From: Paludibacteraceae bacterium
Lineage (GTDB): Bacteria > Bacteroidota > Bacteroidia > Bacteroidales > Paludibacteraceae
NCBI GenBank assembly: GCA_024401455.1
Contig: JAKSLA010000027.1
Coordinates: forward strand, 1-39,092
Reading direction: 5' to 3'
Length of the DNA stretch: 39,092 bases
Shown here: positions 9,701-14,338 of the stretch, one piece after another
Layout of the letters: each line of letters begins with the position of its first letter
Numbering within the stretch: the first letter of the stretch is position 1
Notes under the pieces: model-generated
The model's database searches: none
What the model was told of the DNA's origin: nothing
Seen by the model: the letters and a program-made list of their open reading frames with translations, nothing else
Translations under genes and position numbers: made by a program

Positions 9701-10453
9701 TTGTGGAGATGTATATTCATATCGGTCATTGGCTGCGCTGGCAGTCAGCGACATAGTCATATTCATCGGTTTGTCCGTCGACAAACTCATAGTTGGGTTT
9801 GGTGTCTCTGGAAGAGTGAAAGAAAATGTTTCATTTTTCTTACGTTCATAGTCAGACTTGGAGTTGCAGCGAACATTAAGGCGAACTAAAATTGTTATTT
9901 CCCCTTTTAACAGAGCCCCTTTAGGATATATACGGACTTTCGAAGAAGCAAGACTGCCGCTTTTTTTTGTTGCTGAATAGTACACCTCATTTTGGATGAA
10001 ATCGACCCAACTGGTACTTCCTCCATTGGTTAGTTCTCCTGCAATATGAGCGTCATTGCTGATATTCTTGAATCTACACCAGTACCAGTCGCCTGAATCT
10101 TGATCTTTGTTGCCATTATTGGCTGACCACATATACAGCACTTTTGTGCCGTTTACACTGATGTAAGAATAGTCGTTATCCTTGCCGTTGTTGAAGAGAT
10201 ATTCGTCAGCATCAGCCTCATCGTAATGAGGAAATTTGATTTCTATGTATCCCTTACTTTGAAATTGGCTGACATCGAAAGTGATGTGCTCCACTCTTAT
10301 GTCATCACTGGCTTTTGCTAACGGAGTTACCGCTAACAAAAGCAAAATGGTTACTAAATGTCGCCACCGCAGTAGTGTACTGTAGGCGGTTTTCATCAGT
10401 TCGCGGCTCAGTCCTCTGGGCTTCGTCGCATACGCTTTGCTTTTAAAATGCAT
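716..10453 (-). CDS. Giant multidomain T9SS-secreted surface protein
   Basis: A 3245-residue secreted protein. The signal peptide has its hydrophobic core at LVTILLLLAV and ends near LAKA (about residue 48). A second ATG at 10396 (Met20) would give a more usual signal length, so the start is uncertain. In order one sees: fibronectin-III-like segments (about 290-640); a LamG/jelly-roll domain from about 660 (beginning near YNFTGGGYLAI); a carboxypeptidase-regulatory-like domain (about 945-1000); an unassigned middle; two more LamG-like domains from about 2160 (ISLDGVNDYLA) and 2370 (VFSGNGYLSM); a BACON-like segment near 2700-2755 (LPSWMTATPDNGSL); two GWNW/GWNY modules near 2885 and 2973; and a type A T9SS sorting domain in the last 75 residues (TPNPVEDEM to TAKVLKK). 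It probably reaches the cell surface or medium through the T9SS. An adhesin or glycan-binding role is inferred from the LamG domains. No catalytic motif was recognised and the frame is intact throughout. Confidence 0.93.
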   Translation of the reverse strand: MHFKSKAYATKPRGLSRELMKTAYSTLLRWRHLVTILLLLAVTPLAKASDDIRVEHITFDVSQFQSKGYIEIKFPHYDEADADEYLFNNGKDNDYSYISVNGTKVLYMWSANNGNKDQDSGDWYWCRFKNISNDAHIAGELTNGGSTSWVDFIQNEVYYSATKKSGSLASSKVRIYPKGALLKGEITILVRLNVRCNSKSDYERKKNETFSFTLPETPNPTMSLSTDKPMNMTMSLTASAANDRYEYTSPQNSSITEKGKYGKKGDVLKVDYPLSNSVLWPNFKYFHYISPWQEIDEALSFACDAYFMPNTFTAEQNNDANVVLKWEVQANSFDKDHQYQDKNTSWIIQRSSKADFSDAVQVGTVKIGATLSDNTSYSFTDVVNDKNLNGLFYYRIGRSDNGWDWDEAACRSTTLKIGMAHREVKSATAAVKEDKKVEITWEWDEGNIWSKNSTVILTRKNETTGKDDDPITIPDADVENKKFTDELPTTCDVYSYKIQVKPGNTEYKEQTKLAVASQKKIFSSNIGSIVSFIASKGYYNSHIILEWETDGLPLDLFAIMRREHNGTSYQQIDQINGNSLTKTYQYTDEKARPGVIYDYKVVGLLQCGGNIVESPSSENVGFRTPTGDIYGRITFENGDAEEGVEIRLEQTDNNNAQGKAYNFTGGGYLAISNNDLLSDATRFSLQAWVAAKDDINGSILRKEGMFDLKAIDNHFVFIVGTDSLFSKKTISEYETNNQNDYCQVTVTNSPDSGIEFYINGKKDASVSNPQSTITKKNGAITIGLGYAGLIDEVRLWNISLDSTAIVGNYSRYLVGNEKGLVGYYTFDYSLDHEFYDNSFVEDKFNANHGVVMGANLTNDIPTTDQLSYKGISNRDGSYTIRSIPYKGNGTAYTITPRKGTHQFESVQEIRFINENDQSHTVNFTDKSSFDVDGTIVYNGGTYPVEGVSFTIDGATVFKNGVPVTTDENGIFKISVPVGTHEVKAVKYGHTFELDGRICNSDGTDRNYQDIVTGLKLYDNTKVKYIGRVAGGTVQEAYPVGHSLSTNNLADGITVKLKHTRDNYKMSTNDSVAVEKHYVPDHALSYVPTVHTNKVEYSADGVLIHVNDTTGEFVAYVIPETYTVEVTADGYTDINGSGSQVNFSSVVMMDSTASAYSYKDSIDGVWKTFNDTVRYNKMQQFIKRVTPTLSISQCNNSGTPSDHFGLDSLSSTNLFGETTNVGVFNKKTGTYYFGSPVYEQNAHYYLRADVYEGYKHSTTNKVDMVPVSDATIEYSIKFAYGEKLFSVEADSNGYALADFYVGEPELTSATSTISAKVTCGDSDNPTSINWECPFAVNGSNQVYVVGSHMKGTNFVTAGPDKVLTVLRDPPGSNSYSYLEKGISFSESSTYTGSVSNEGFIGSNIAMGSTVKLITGTVAPGAAALTEAQNKFTQTVKVGVVHEEEYEGSNTRKSTNTITSRFETSSDPLYVGADGDVYIGHSTNIFFGASDAVSLVSKKDYYQDPSNYSVVYTDTTNSQYMLAKSTAVNVGQSFGTLFAYPQVYIEQTLIPNLEELRNSVLMPFSTADTAALRKLAYETGETFYLSYLPEDDPDYGKSNSDKSIKNKEWGNPSSEIDGPSYLIIRKPADKIGKLIPVRDTINTINQWIDGWKERIKDNEEAKAYFKDKVADSDKLENYSFHAGSPIEYSEQYSSGRNHTSTFHITIGASVENSTDAEIEGIGIGSYASFALEEKITTTQGGTFESEVERNHSKGFVLAEEGDDDYISVDVYREKGWEAKDEEYDTPVHGGMVDDSDIKEKDYYSSFIFITRGGATSCPYEKAYVTKYYKEGTVIGANTLQLEVPSIAMKNDFVENVPSGEEAFLTLYMRNNSETSEDQWFDLRLVDASNPDGAVVSIDGNSMSGFALDYLVPAGETLVKTVAVSKGKALNYDNLKLVLASKCQADPTSFLDIIADTVSFSVHFVPTCSDVEIVAPSNNWTYNTKCKTDSVDGLEKHYMPISISGFDVNYSDFEHIELQYKSVAASDNDWVALAYYYANDSLTQQAIANGFNAMTIDSKDGGIINYNFFMDALPDQKYDLRAVSFCNINNVIYENPSKVVSGIKDMYNPRLFGTPTPANGVLTISDDVRANFNETIAEGLLSKNNFTVTGIRNGAVTSHDVAISLDGVNDYLATEVYKDFSKKDLTFECWVNFSDYKEMTFFSHGTKYRSIEMGLLENGKISVKVGDTTNAVVLVSEDVPAWEKDSWNHIALTLNNSTNEVSAFVNFVKYIVNAPAPTYVSKGRVYVGRSVSGNSANFGGKVDQFRIWNAARSASTIQAGSNELLSGNEIGLMAYYDMDEAKGTATEDKACGANLIMNGCQWALPAGHSAVFSGNGYLSMNSSSAVILPEMDFTLEFWFNAKSGTKGQTILSTGAGIKDLEDSYSKTFNIGFNDKGTLCFIHNNDTINVAGSYANNNWHSFALAVNRSSGIARIFIDGELKCYFSAKKIGSLAAARMIAGARIINSEEGAKYDQYFTGKVDEIRLWNLYRQQNQLETLYNEKLTGDEKGLLLYYPFEKYIIWQGTPELQTSLIDNANNETSEAKLVGSAKFSGDIPPVKTKAPVSSLLFDYVVNNDAIIINLKEDDYRIENTTITFTLDDIRDVNGNSILSPITWSAYISRNQLKWQENSVEIEHELYSESEFEVAIVNNGGTIQNYTLDNLPSWMTATPDNGSLAPISTDKIKFTIDPSLNVGTYEEIVYLTNDNNISEPLNIKVSVKGDVPDWTVDKSMYEYNMSVVGKLQFSDGYSADEGDLLAVFYKGKCVGLTHSTYNSSNDMWYAMLTIYCDTIASDAITFRMYEASTGTIYDAKPSRTITFKNNAVLGTTTNPIVFKGTKMTYQNIHLNKGWNWVSFNVANEDMNNLDIFLANGTWGSKSTVKSLAKASAYSVQHKEWYNLDSLTLNNKNMFKIYSDEEQVLSVAGTAANPSNTVITVEKGWNYIAYVPSTNMPLNYALSGYEAKSGDIIKSIDGFAMYHGNEWIGSLTYMQPNMGYMLKRMSTSSSRKFFYPTSASSLRSASVASEAKASEFESNMSIIAYVPDFEDGDIVNAVVNGKENRAVPVKLEDDKTVEFINVSADRNEEIKFTLERGGKRLTASNSMKFEKDAVYGTPDQPVVLNFVWEEREEGLTITPNPVEDEMNVQGHFAQDGKATIEVFDVLGNVIYVGEVEVANGNVNTTINAAQMAAGSYILTVSINGETSTAKVLKK

Positions 10454-10862
10454 AAAAAATTGATTATATAAAAAACATTAATTAAAATCACATCTACCAT
10501 CTTAATTTAGTCCAATAGTACCAAACACAAGGAATTATCGTACAACTTGGACTCTCAAATTATAAGTGCATGAATGTGTTTTTTCAAAATTAACATGATG
10601 AGAACGCTATCCTTAGAGAAACCTATTTTCCCTAAATAAGAACTTAAAGGCACTTTCCATTTGTTTAACTTTAAATGATTTACTAAGTATTTAGTATTGG
10701 TCAAAGTCTATTTCTGCTTAGAAGAATTCCAATTGTCATTGTCGTCCAGTTCTATTAAAAAAATAGCAAATATAGTCCTTGCTTTTATTGTGCGATGCAA
10801 AAATACATATTAATCATGAATTCCAAACCATTTTCATTGAAAAAAGTCAATTTTTAAATGCA
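10454..10862. other. AT-rich intergenic region upstream of the giant gene
   Basis: About 400 bases without a supportable gene. It should hold the promoter and 5' leader of the giant T9SS gene. Apart from one candidate -7 box at 10767-10774 and the palindromic repeat beginning at 10863, nothing recognisable was seen. Confidence 0.6.
10767..10801 (-). promoter_or_regulatory. Candidate Bacteroidetes promoter for the giant gene
   Basis: On the minus strand TATATTTG (10767-10774) fits the TAnnTTTG -7 consensus, and a TTTG lies upstream (10798-10801) with 23 bases between. The usual gap is about 19-21, so the match is imperfect. It would imply a leader of roughly 300 nt. Confidence 0.3.
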
Positions 10863-10914
10863 GTAGAGACGGTGTGCACACCGTCTCTACAACATTGCGC
10901 ATACCGTCTCTACT
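10863..10914. repeat. REP-like palindrome plus a half copy
   Basis: Bases 10863-10890 form a perfect 28-bp palindrome with arms GTAGAGACGGTG and CACCGTCTCTAC around TGCA. A further half unit (ACCGTCTCTAC) follows at about 10903-10913. On the minus strand the TAG of this half unit (10910-10912) is the stop codon of the YD-repeat lipoprotein. Related units occur at 35911 and 38025-38104. Confidence 0.8.
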
Positions 10915-11824
10915 CGTAGTATTCATATTCATACACGATTGTAGATTCATGCATATCATCTGGTTCTTCCGTGATGTTTCCTTTGCTGTCGTATTTATAG
11001 GTGTACTTGGCATACAACGAACCATCGGCATCATACCTACACTTTTCAATTCTATTTTCTTTGTCGTCGTACTGCGATATGTACTTGTACCAGAACGAGC
11101 CGTTGCCCCCATACAAACACTCCTCGATTTCCCTTCCCTGTCCGTCGTATTGGTAAACCCACTTGTTTGTCAACGAACCGCCATCGGCCCTGTACGCACA
11201 CTTTTCAAGCATATTTCCTTGGTTGTCGTATTGGCATTTGCATATCAACGTGCCATCGGATGTGTACGTACACATCTCCAGCATATTCCCTTGGTTGTCG
11301 TATTGGCAGATATCTTTGCCTCGCAACGTGCTATCAGCCCCGTACGTACACGTTTCCAGCACATTTCCTTTGACACCATATTGGTAGATCCACTTGTCAC
11401 GCAACGAACCATCATCTCCGTACTCACATTTTTCAAGCATATATCCTTGGTTGTCGTATTGGCAGACGTATTTGTAAATTAACGATCCATCGCCATTGAA
11501 GAAACACTCCTCCACCATATTTCCCTTGTCGTCGTATCGGAAAGTATCCTTGCTTTCTAACGAATTGTCACTTCTATAAAAGCGAGATTCTACCCTATTC
11601 CCCTTGTCGTCAAACAGGCGGATGTTTTGCCATAGTTTCCCATCGCCTCCGACAGAAAGCATCTTTACTGTTTTCACCTTTCCTTTCAACCCATCCCTCT
11701 CTACATCAGTCTTCTTGATTATTAAGATATCTGCTTCTACTTCTGTATTCTTGACCGAAGAGGAACAAGACGAAATCAACATGGCCATCGACAATGCCAC
11801 GAATAAAAAAATCTTATTTTTCAT
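10910..11824 (-). CDS. YD/MORN-like repeat lipoprotein
   Basis: A 304-residue lipoprotein. The start MKNKIFLFVALSMAMLISSC gives a lipobox with Cys20. From about residue 70 the chain is eight tandem units of 24-27 residues plus a partial ninth, each starting like YDNQGNMLEKC and ending near GSLxxKxxxQ. Most units carry a Cys at the same place (EKC, ETC, EMC, EEC), which is unusual for this fold. Such repeats are often auto-annotated as YwqK-type antitoxins, but nothing here supports a toxin-antitoxin pair. The repeats probably build an elongated beta-sheet structure. A canonical promoter lies just upstream (11873-11903). The stop codon lies inside a palindromic repeat. A smaller relative is encoded at 18502-18897. 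Function unknown. Confidence 0.88.
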   Translation of the reverse strand: MKNKIFLFVALSMAMLISSCSSSVKNTEVEADILIIKKTDVERDGLKGKVKTVKMLSVGGDGKLWQNIRLFDDKGNRVESRFYRSDNSLESKDTFRYDDKGNMVEECFFNGDGSLIYKYVCQYDNQGYMLEKCEYGDDGSLRDKWIYQYGVKGNVLETCTYGADSTLRGKDICQYDNQGNMLEMCTYTSDGTLICKCQYDNQGNMLEKCAYRADGGSLTNKWVYQYDGQGREIEECLYGGNGSFWYKYISQYDDKENRIEKCRYDADGSLYAKYTYKYDSKGNITEEPDDMHESTIVYEYEYYE

Positions 11825-11872
11825 ACACTTTCATTATTATGTCGCACAATTCCGTTTTCTCATACACTTTTG

Positions 11873-11903
11873 CAAAGATAACATTTTTATCAACCGACGC
11901 AAA
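11873..11903 (-). promoter_or_regulatory. Bacteroidetes-type promoter of the YD lipoprotein
   Basis: On the minus strand TTTG (11900-11903), 19 bases, then TATCTTTG (11873-11880) match the Bacteroidetes -33/-7 consensus with the expected spacing. The -7 box lies 48 bases from the ATG at 11824. Confidence 0.6.
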
Positions 11904-11956
11904 GCAAAAAGGCAAAAGAGGAACACGAAATCACATGGGCCTTAATGATTTATGCA

Positions 11957-11993
11957 TAAAAAAAACTCCCCATAACCAACTGATTACGGGGAG
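11957..11993 (-). terminator. Intrinsic terminator after the GGGtGRT gene
   Basis: On the minus strand CTCCCC (11988-11993) pairs with GGGGAG (11966-11971) across a 16-nt loop and is followed by an uninterrupted run of eight T. It starts 23 bases after the stop codon at 12017. Confidence 0.85.
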
Positions 11994-12016
11994 CCTAATG
12001 ATATAATCGTTACAGA

Positions 12017-13036
12017 TTATTTCTTGTTCAAGAACAAGTCAACCTCAACGGCGCAAGCAACAGTACAACCTACCATTGGGTTGTTACCGATTCCTAGGAA
12101 TCCCATCATCTCAACGTGAGCAGGAACTGAAGAAGAACCAGCGAATTGAGCGTCTGAGTGCATACGACCCAAAGTATCGGTCATACCATATGATGCAGGA
12201 CCTGCAGCCATGTTATCTGGGTGCAAAGTACGACCTGTACCACCACCTGATGCAACTGAGAAATACTCACGGCCAGCCAAGATTCTCTCCTTCTTGTATG
12301 TACCAGCAACTGGGTGTTGGAAACGAGTTGGATTTGTTGAGTTACCTGTGATAGATACATCTACATCCTCCTTCCACATGATAGCTACACCCTCACGAAC
12401 ATCGTCAGCACCGTAGCAGTTTACAGTTGCACGCTCACCGTTTGAATAAGCGATTCTCTTAACCTCCTTCAACTCACCAGTATAGTAGTCGAATTGAGTT
12501 TGAACGTATGTGAAACCATTGATACGAGAGATGATTTGTGCAGCATCCTTACCCAAACCGTTCAAGATACAACGCAAAGGCTTGTCTGCTGGTCTTGACT
12601 TGTTAGCCATCTTAGCAATCTTGATTGCACCCTCGGCAGCAGCGAAAGACTCGTGACCAGCCAAGAAAGCGAAACACTTAGACTCTGGAGAGAGCAAACG
12701 TGCAGCCAAGTTACCGTGACCGATACCTACCTTACGATCGTCTGCCACTGAACCAGGGATACAAAATGCTTGAAGACCCTCGCCGATGAACTTTGCTGCT
12801 TCAACAGCGTCCTTAGCCTTCTCCTTCAATGCGATAGCAGTACCTACAACGTAAGCCCACTTTGCATTCTCGAAACAGATCATTTGAGTTTCCTCACATG
12901 TCTTGTATGGATCCAAACCAGCCGCATCGCAGATTTGGTTTGCCTCTTCTATTGATTTGATACCGTGCTTTGCAAGCGCAGCGTTGATTTGCGCAATACG
13001 ACGGTCTTGAGACTCAAACTTTACTTCTCTAATCAT
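12017..13036 (-). CDS. GGGtGRT family protein
   Basis: A 339-residue protein carrying the motif that names the family, seen as SGGGTGRTLHPDNMA about two thirds along. It has no signal peptide or membrane segment and is therefore cytoplasmic. The family's biochemical role is not established to my knowledge, but its members recur beside a NifU-like Fe-S scaffold gene. Here that gene (13498-14199) lies upstream on the same strand, separated by an inserted four-helix-bundle cassette. Several cysteines are present, for example ICDAAGLDPYKTCEET near the N-terminus and MVGCTVACAVEVD near the C-terminus, and could be metal or cluster ligands; that is inference. Codon use is strongly biased, suggesting high expression. 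A strong terminator follows. Confidence 0.93.
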   Translation of the reverse strand: MIREVKFESQDRRIAQINAALAKHGIKSIEEANQICDAAGLDPYKTCEETQMICFENAKWAYVVGTAIALKEKAKDAVEAAKFIGEGLQAFCIPGSVADDRKVGIGHGNLAARLLSPESKCFAFLAGHESFAAAEGAIKIAKMANKSRPADKPLRCILNGLGKDAAQIISRINGFTYVQTQFDYYTGELKEVKRIAYSNGERATVNCYGADDVREGVAIMWKEDVDVSITGNSTNPTRFQHPVAGTYKKERILAGREYFSVASGGGTGRTLHPDNMAAGPASYGMTDTLGRMHSDAQFAGSSSVPAHVEMMGFLGIGNNPMVGCTVACAVEVDLFLNKK

Positions 13037-13041
13037 AACCT

Positions 13042-13076
13042 TATTTACTATTTAGTTATTTACCATTTACTATTTT
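13042..13076. repeat. Left arm of the cassette inverted repeat
   Basis: It begins TATTTACTATT and contains two ATTTAC units 7 bases apart. The stop codon of the four-helix-bundle gene (13060-13062) falls inside it, and it ends 5 bases before the GGGtGRT ATG at 13036. Confidence 0.75.
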
Positions 13077-13455
13077 TACTAATAGAATCTTTACCAATAC
13101 AATTTAGTTTATTCCTACAAGTGACAATCGAAGCAGTAATTATCTTCAACAACTCATTGCATTCATTTTGAATCAAAACCAACCGATCTTTAGATATAAT
13201 TTCAGATTCTGAAATCAACTCCAACCATCCTGCAGTTTCGTCCAATTCCTCTTCCACCATTTTCAACTTATTTAAAAAATCTTTATCCGACTTCGCTATA
13301 CAAGCTGAACGATAATTAGAAAAAGGAGAAGTACCTGAGCGAATGATTTGTTTAGCAAGAGCTTGTGAAGAAATCGTATTAGGCATTGAATCAACCAATC
13401 TGATAATTCTCAATGCAAAATCCTTGAACCGCTTCTTCAAGTCATCTTTCGTCAT
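13060..13455 (-). CDS. Four helix bundle protein (23S rRNA IVS family)
   Basis: A 131-residue protein recognisable as the four-helix-bundle family first found in intervening sequences of 23S rRNA genes. Typical parts are the opening KKRFKDFALRIIRLVDSMP, the IIRSGTSPFSNYRSACIA segment, and KLKMVEEELDETAGWLELI. It is basic and all-helical with no signal peptide. Members form pentameric bundles and relatives (Avd) act in diversity-generating retroelements, but no reverse transcriptase, template or variable repeat is visible here. The gene interrupts the NifU-like/GGGtGRT pair: 42 bases separate it from the upstream stop and 23 from the downstream start. Its translation start region and stop lie in the inverted-repeat arms, so transcript folding could control its translation. 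Role unknown; nucleic-acid binding is plausible. Confidence 0.9.
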   Translation of the reverse strand: MTKDDLKKRFKDFALRIIRLVDSMPNTISSQALAKQIIRSGTSPFSNYRSACIAKSDKDFLNKLKMVEEELDETAGWLELISESEIISKDRLVLIQNECNELLKIITASIVTCRNKLNCIGKDSISKNSKW

Positions 13456-13459
13456 TCAC

Positions 13460-13494
13460 AAAATTGTAAATCGTAAATTGTCCAATAGTAAATA
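13460..13494. repeat. Right arm of the cassette inverted repeat
   Basis: Reverse complement of the left arm at 28 of 35 positions: matching blocks of 11, 6, 6 and 5 bases. It covers the region where the ribosome-binding site of the four-helix-bundle gene would be, and ends 3 bases before the NifU-like stop codon at 13498-13500. Confidence 0.75.
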
Positions 13495-13497
13495 CAA

Positions 13498-14199
13498 TTA
13501 TTCTTTACGTGGGTCAATTGATTTAACGGCGCCATCCTCAGCCTTTGTACGGCCGTAAGTACCAGTAACACTCTTGAGAGCCTCGTCAGCAGGAACACCC
13601 TTCTTAACTGCATCCATGAACTTGCCCATGTGAACAAACTCATAACCACAAACTTGGTTGTCCTTGTCCAAGAACATCTTAGTGATGTAACCCTCAGTCA
13701 ATTGCAAGTAACGAGTACCCTTTGCCTTTGTTCCGTACAAAGTACCCATTTGTCCGATCAAGCCCTTACCAAGGTCTTCCAAACCAGCACCTACTGCCAA
13801 ACCGCCTTCTGAGAAAGCTGATTGAGTACGTCCGTAAACGATTTGAAGGAACAACTCGCGCATTGCTGTATTGATAGCGTCACAAACCAAGTCAGTGTTC
13901 AAAGCTTCCAACAATGTCTTGCCTGGAAGAATCTCAGATGCCATAGCTGCTGAGTGAGTCATACCTGAACAACCGATTGTCTCAACCAAGCACTCCTCGA
14001 TAACACCGTCCTTTACGTTCAATGTCAACTTACAAGCACCTTGTTGTGGAGCACACCATCCCACACCGTGAGTCAAACCTGAAATATCCTTGATTTCCTT
14101 TGCTTGAATCCACTTTCCTTCCTCAGGAATTGGAGCTGGTCCGTGATTTGGACCCTTAGCAACAGAACACATCTGTTGCACTTCGTGAGTGTAAATCAT
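13498..14199 (-). CDS. NifU/IscU-like iron-sulfur scaffold protein
   Basis: A 233-residue cytoplasmic protein with an IscU/NifU N-terminal-type core. WCAPQQGACKLTLNVKDG and IEECLVETIGCSGMTHSA followed by SEILPGKTLLEAL parallel the IscU segments that carry the first two cluster cysteines. The third IscU cysteine (an HCS-type site) is not visible in the following helix, so cluster chemistry may differ from classical IscU. About 45 residues precede the core and about 70 follow it, making it longer than IscU (about 128). It is usually paired with GGGtGRT, as here, and the two probably act together in Fe-S or redox metabolism; the exact role is unknown. The ATG at 14199 is supported by the 139-base gap to the upstream gene. 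Confidence 0.88.
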   Translation of the reverse strand: MIYTHEVQQMCSVAKGPNHGPAPIPEEGKWIQAKEIKDISGLTHGVGWCAPQQGACKLTLNVKDGVIEECLVETIGCSGMTHSAAMASEILPGKTLLEALNTDLVCDAINTAMRELFLQIVYGRTQSAFSEGGLAVGAGLEDLGKGLIGQMGTLYGTKAKGTRYLQLTEGYITKMFLDKDNQVCGYEFVHMGKFMDAVKKGVPADEALKSVTGTYGRTKAEDGAVKSIDPRKE

Positions 14200-14338
14200 A
14201 ATTAATTACTTAATTGATATATTAAAATACAAGTTTTTCAATCATTACCGAGCGGAAAACGCTCCACTCCATAATTCATACAAAAAAAACGAAAATTTGT
14301 TACATTTCATAAGAGACAGCTCATTTTTTATCAACAAA

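Larger units (their letters stand above)
13042..13494 (-). mobile_element. Inverted-repeat cassette around a four-helix-bundle gene
   Basis: The 35-bp arms 13042-13076 and 13460-13494 are inverted copies matching at 28 of 35 positions with no gaps. Each arm contains ATTTAC heptamer-type repeats. Between them lies only the four-helix-bundle gene, whose start codon is 4 bases inside the right arm and whose stop codon lies within the left arm. No target-site duplication or transposase is evident. The layout mirrors intervening sequences of 23S rRNA genes, which also have pairing ends, but here the unit lies between two protein genes. Mobility is inferred, not shown. Confidence 0.55.

Noticed and set aside
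10874-11482. Plus-strand open frame of 202 codons
   Set aside because: It is the antisense shadow of the tandem YD repeats, and its own repetitiveness comes from them.
10910-11824. Toxin-antitoxin module of YwqK type
   Set aside because: The protein is an exported lipoprotein and has no toxin gene beside it; the repeat alone is not evidence of an antitoxin.
13060-13455. Diversity-generating retroelement, because the four-helix-bundle family includes Avd
   Set aside because: No reverse transcriptase, template repeat or variable repeat is present nearby.
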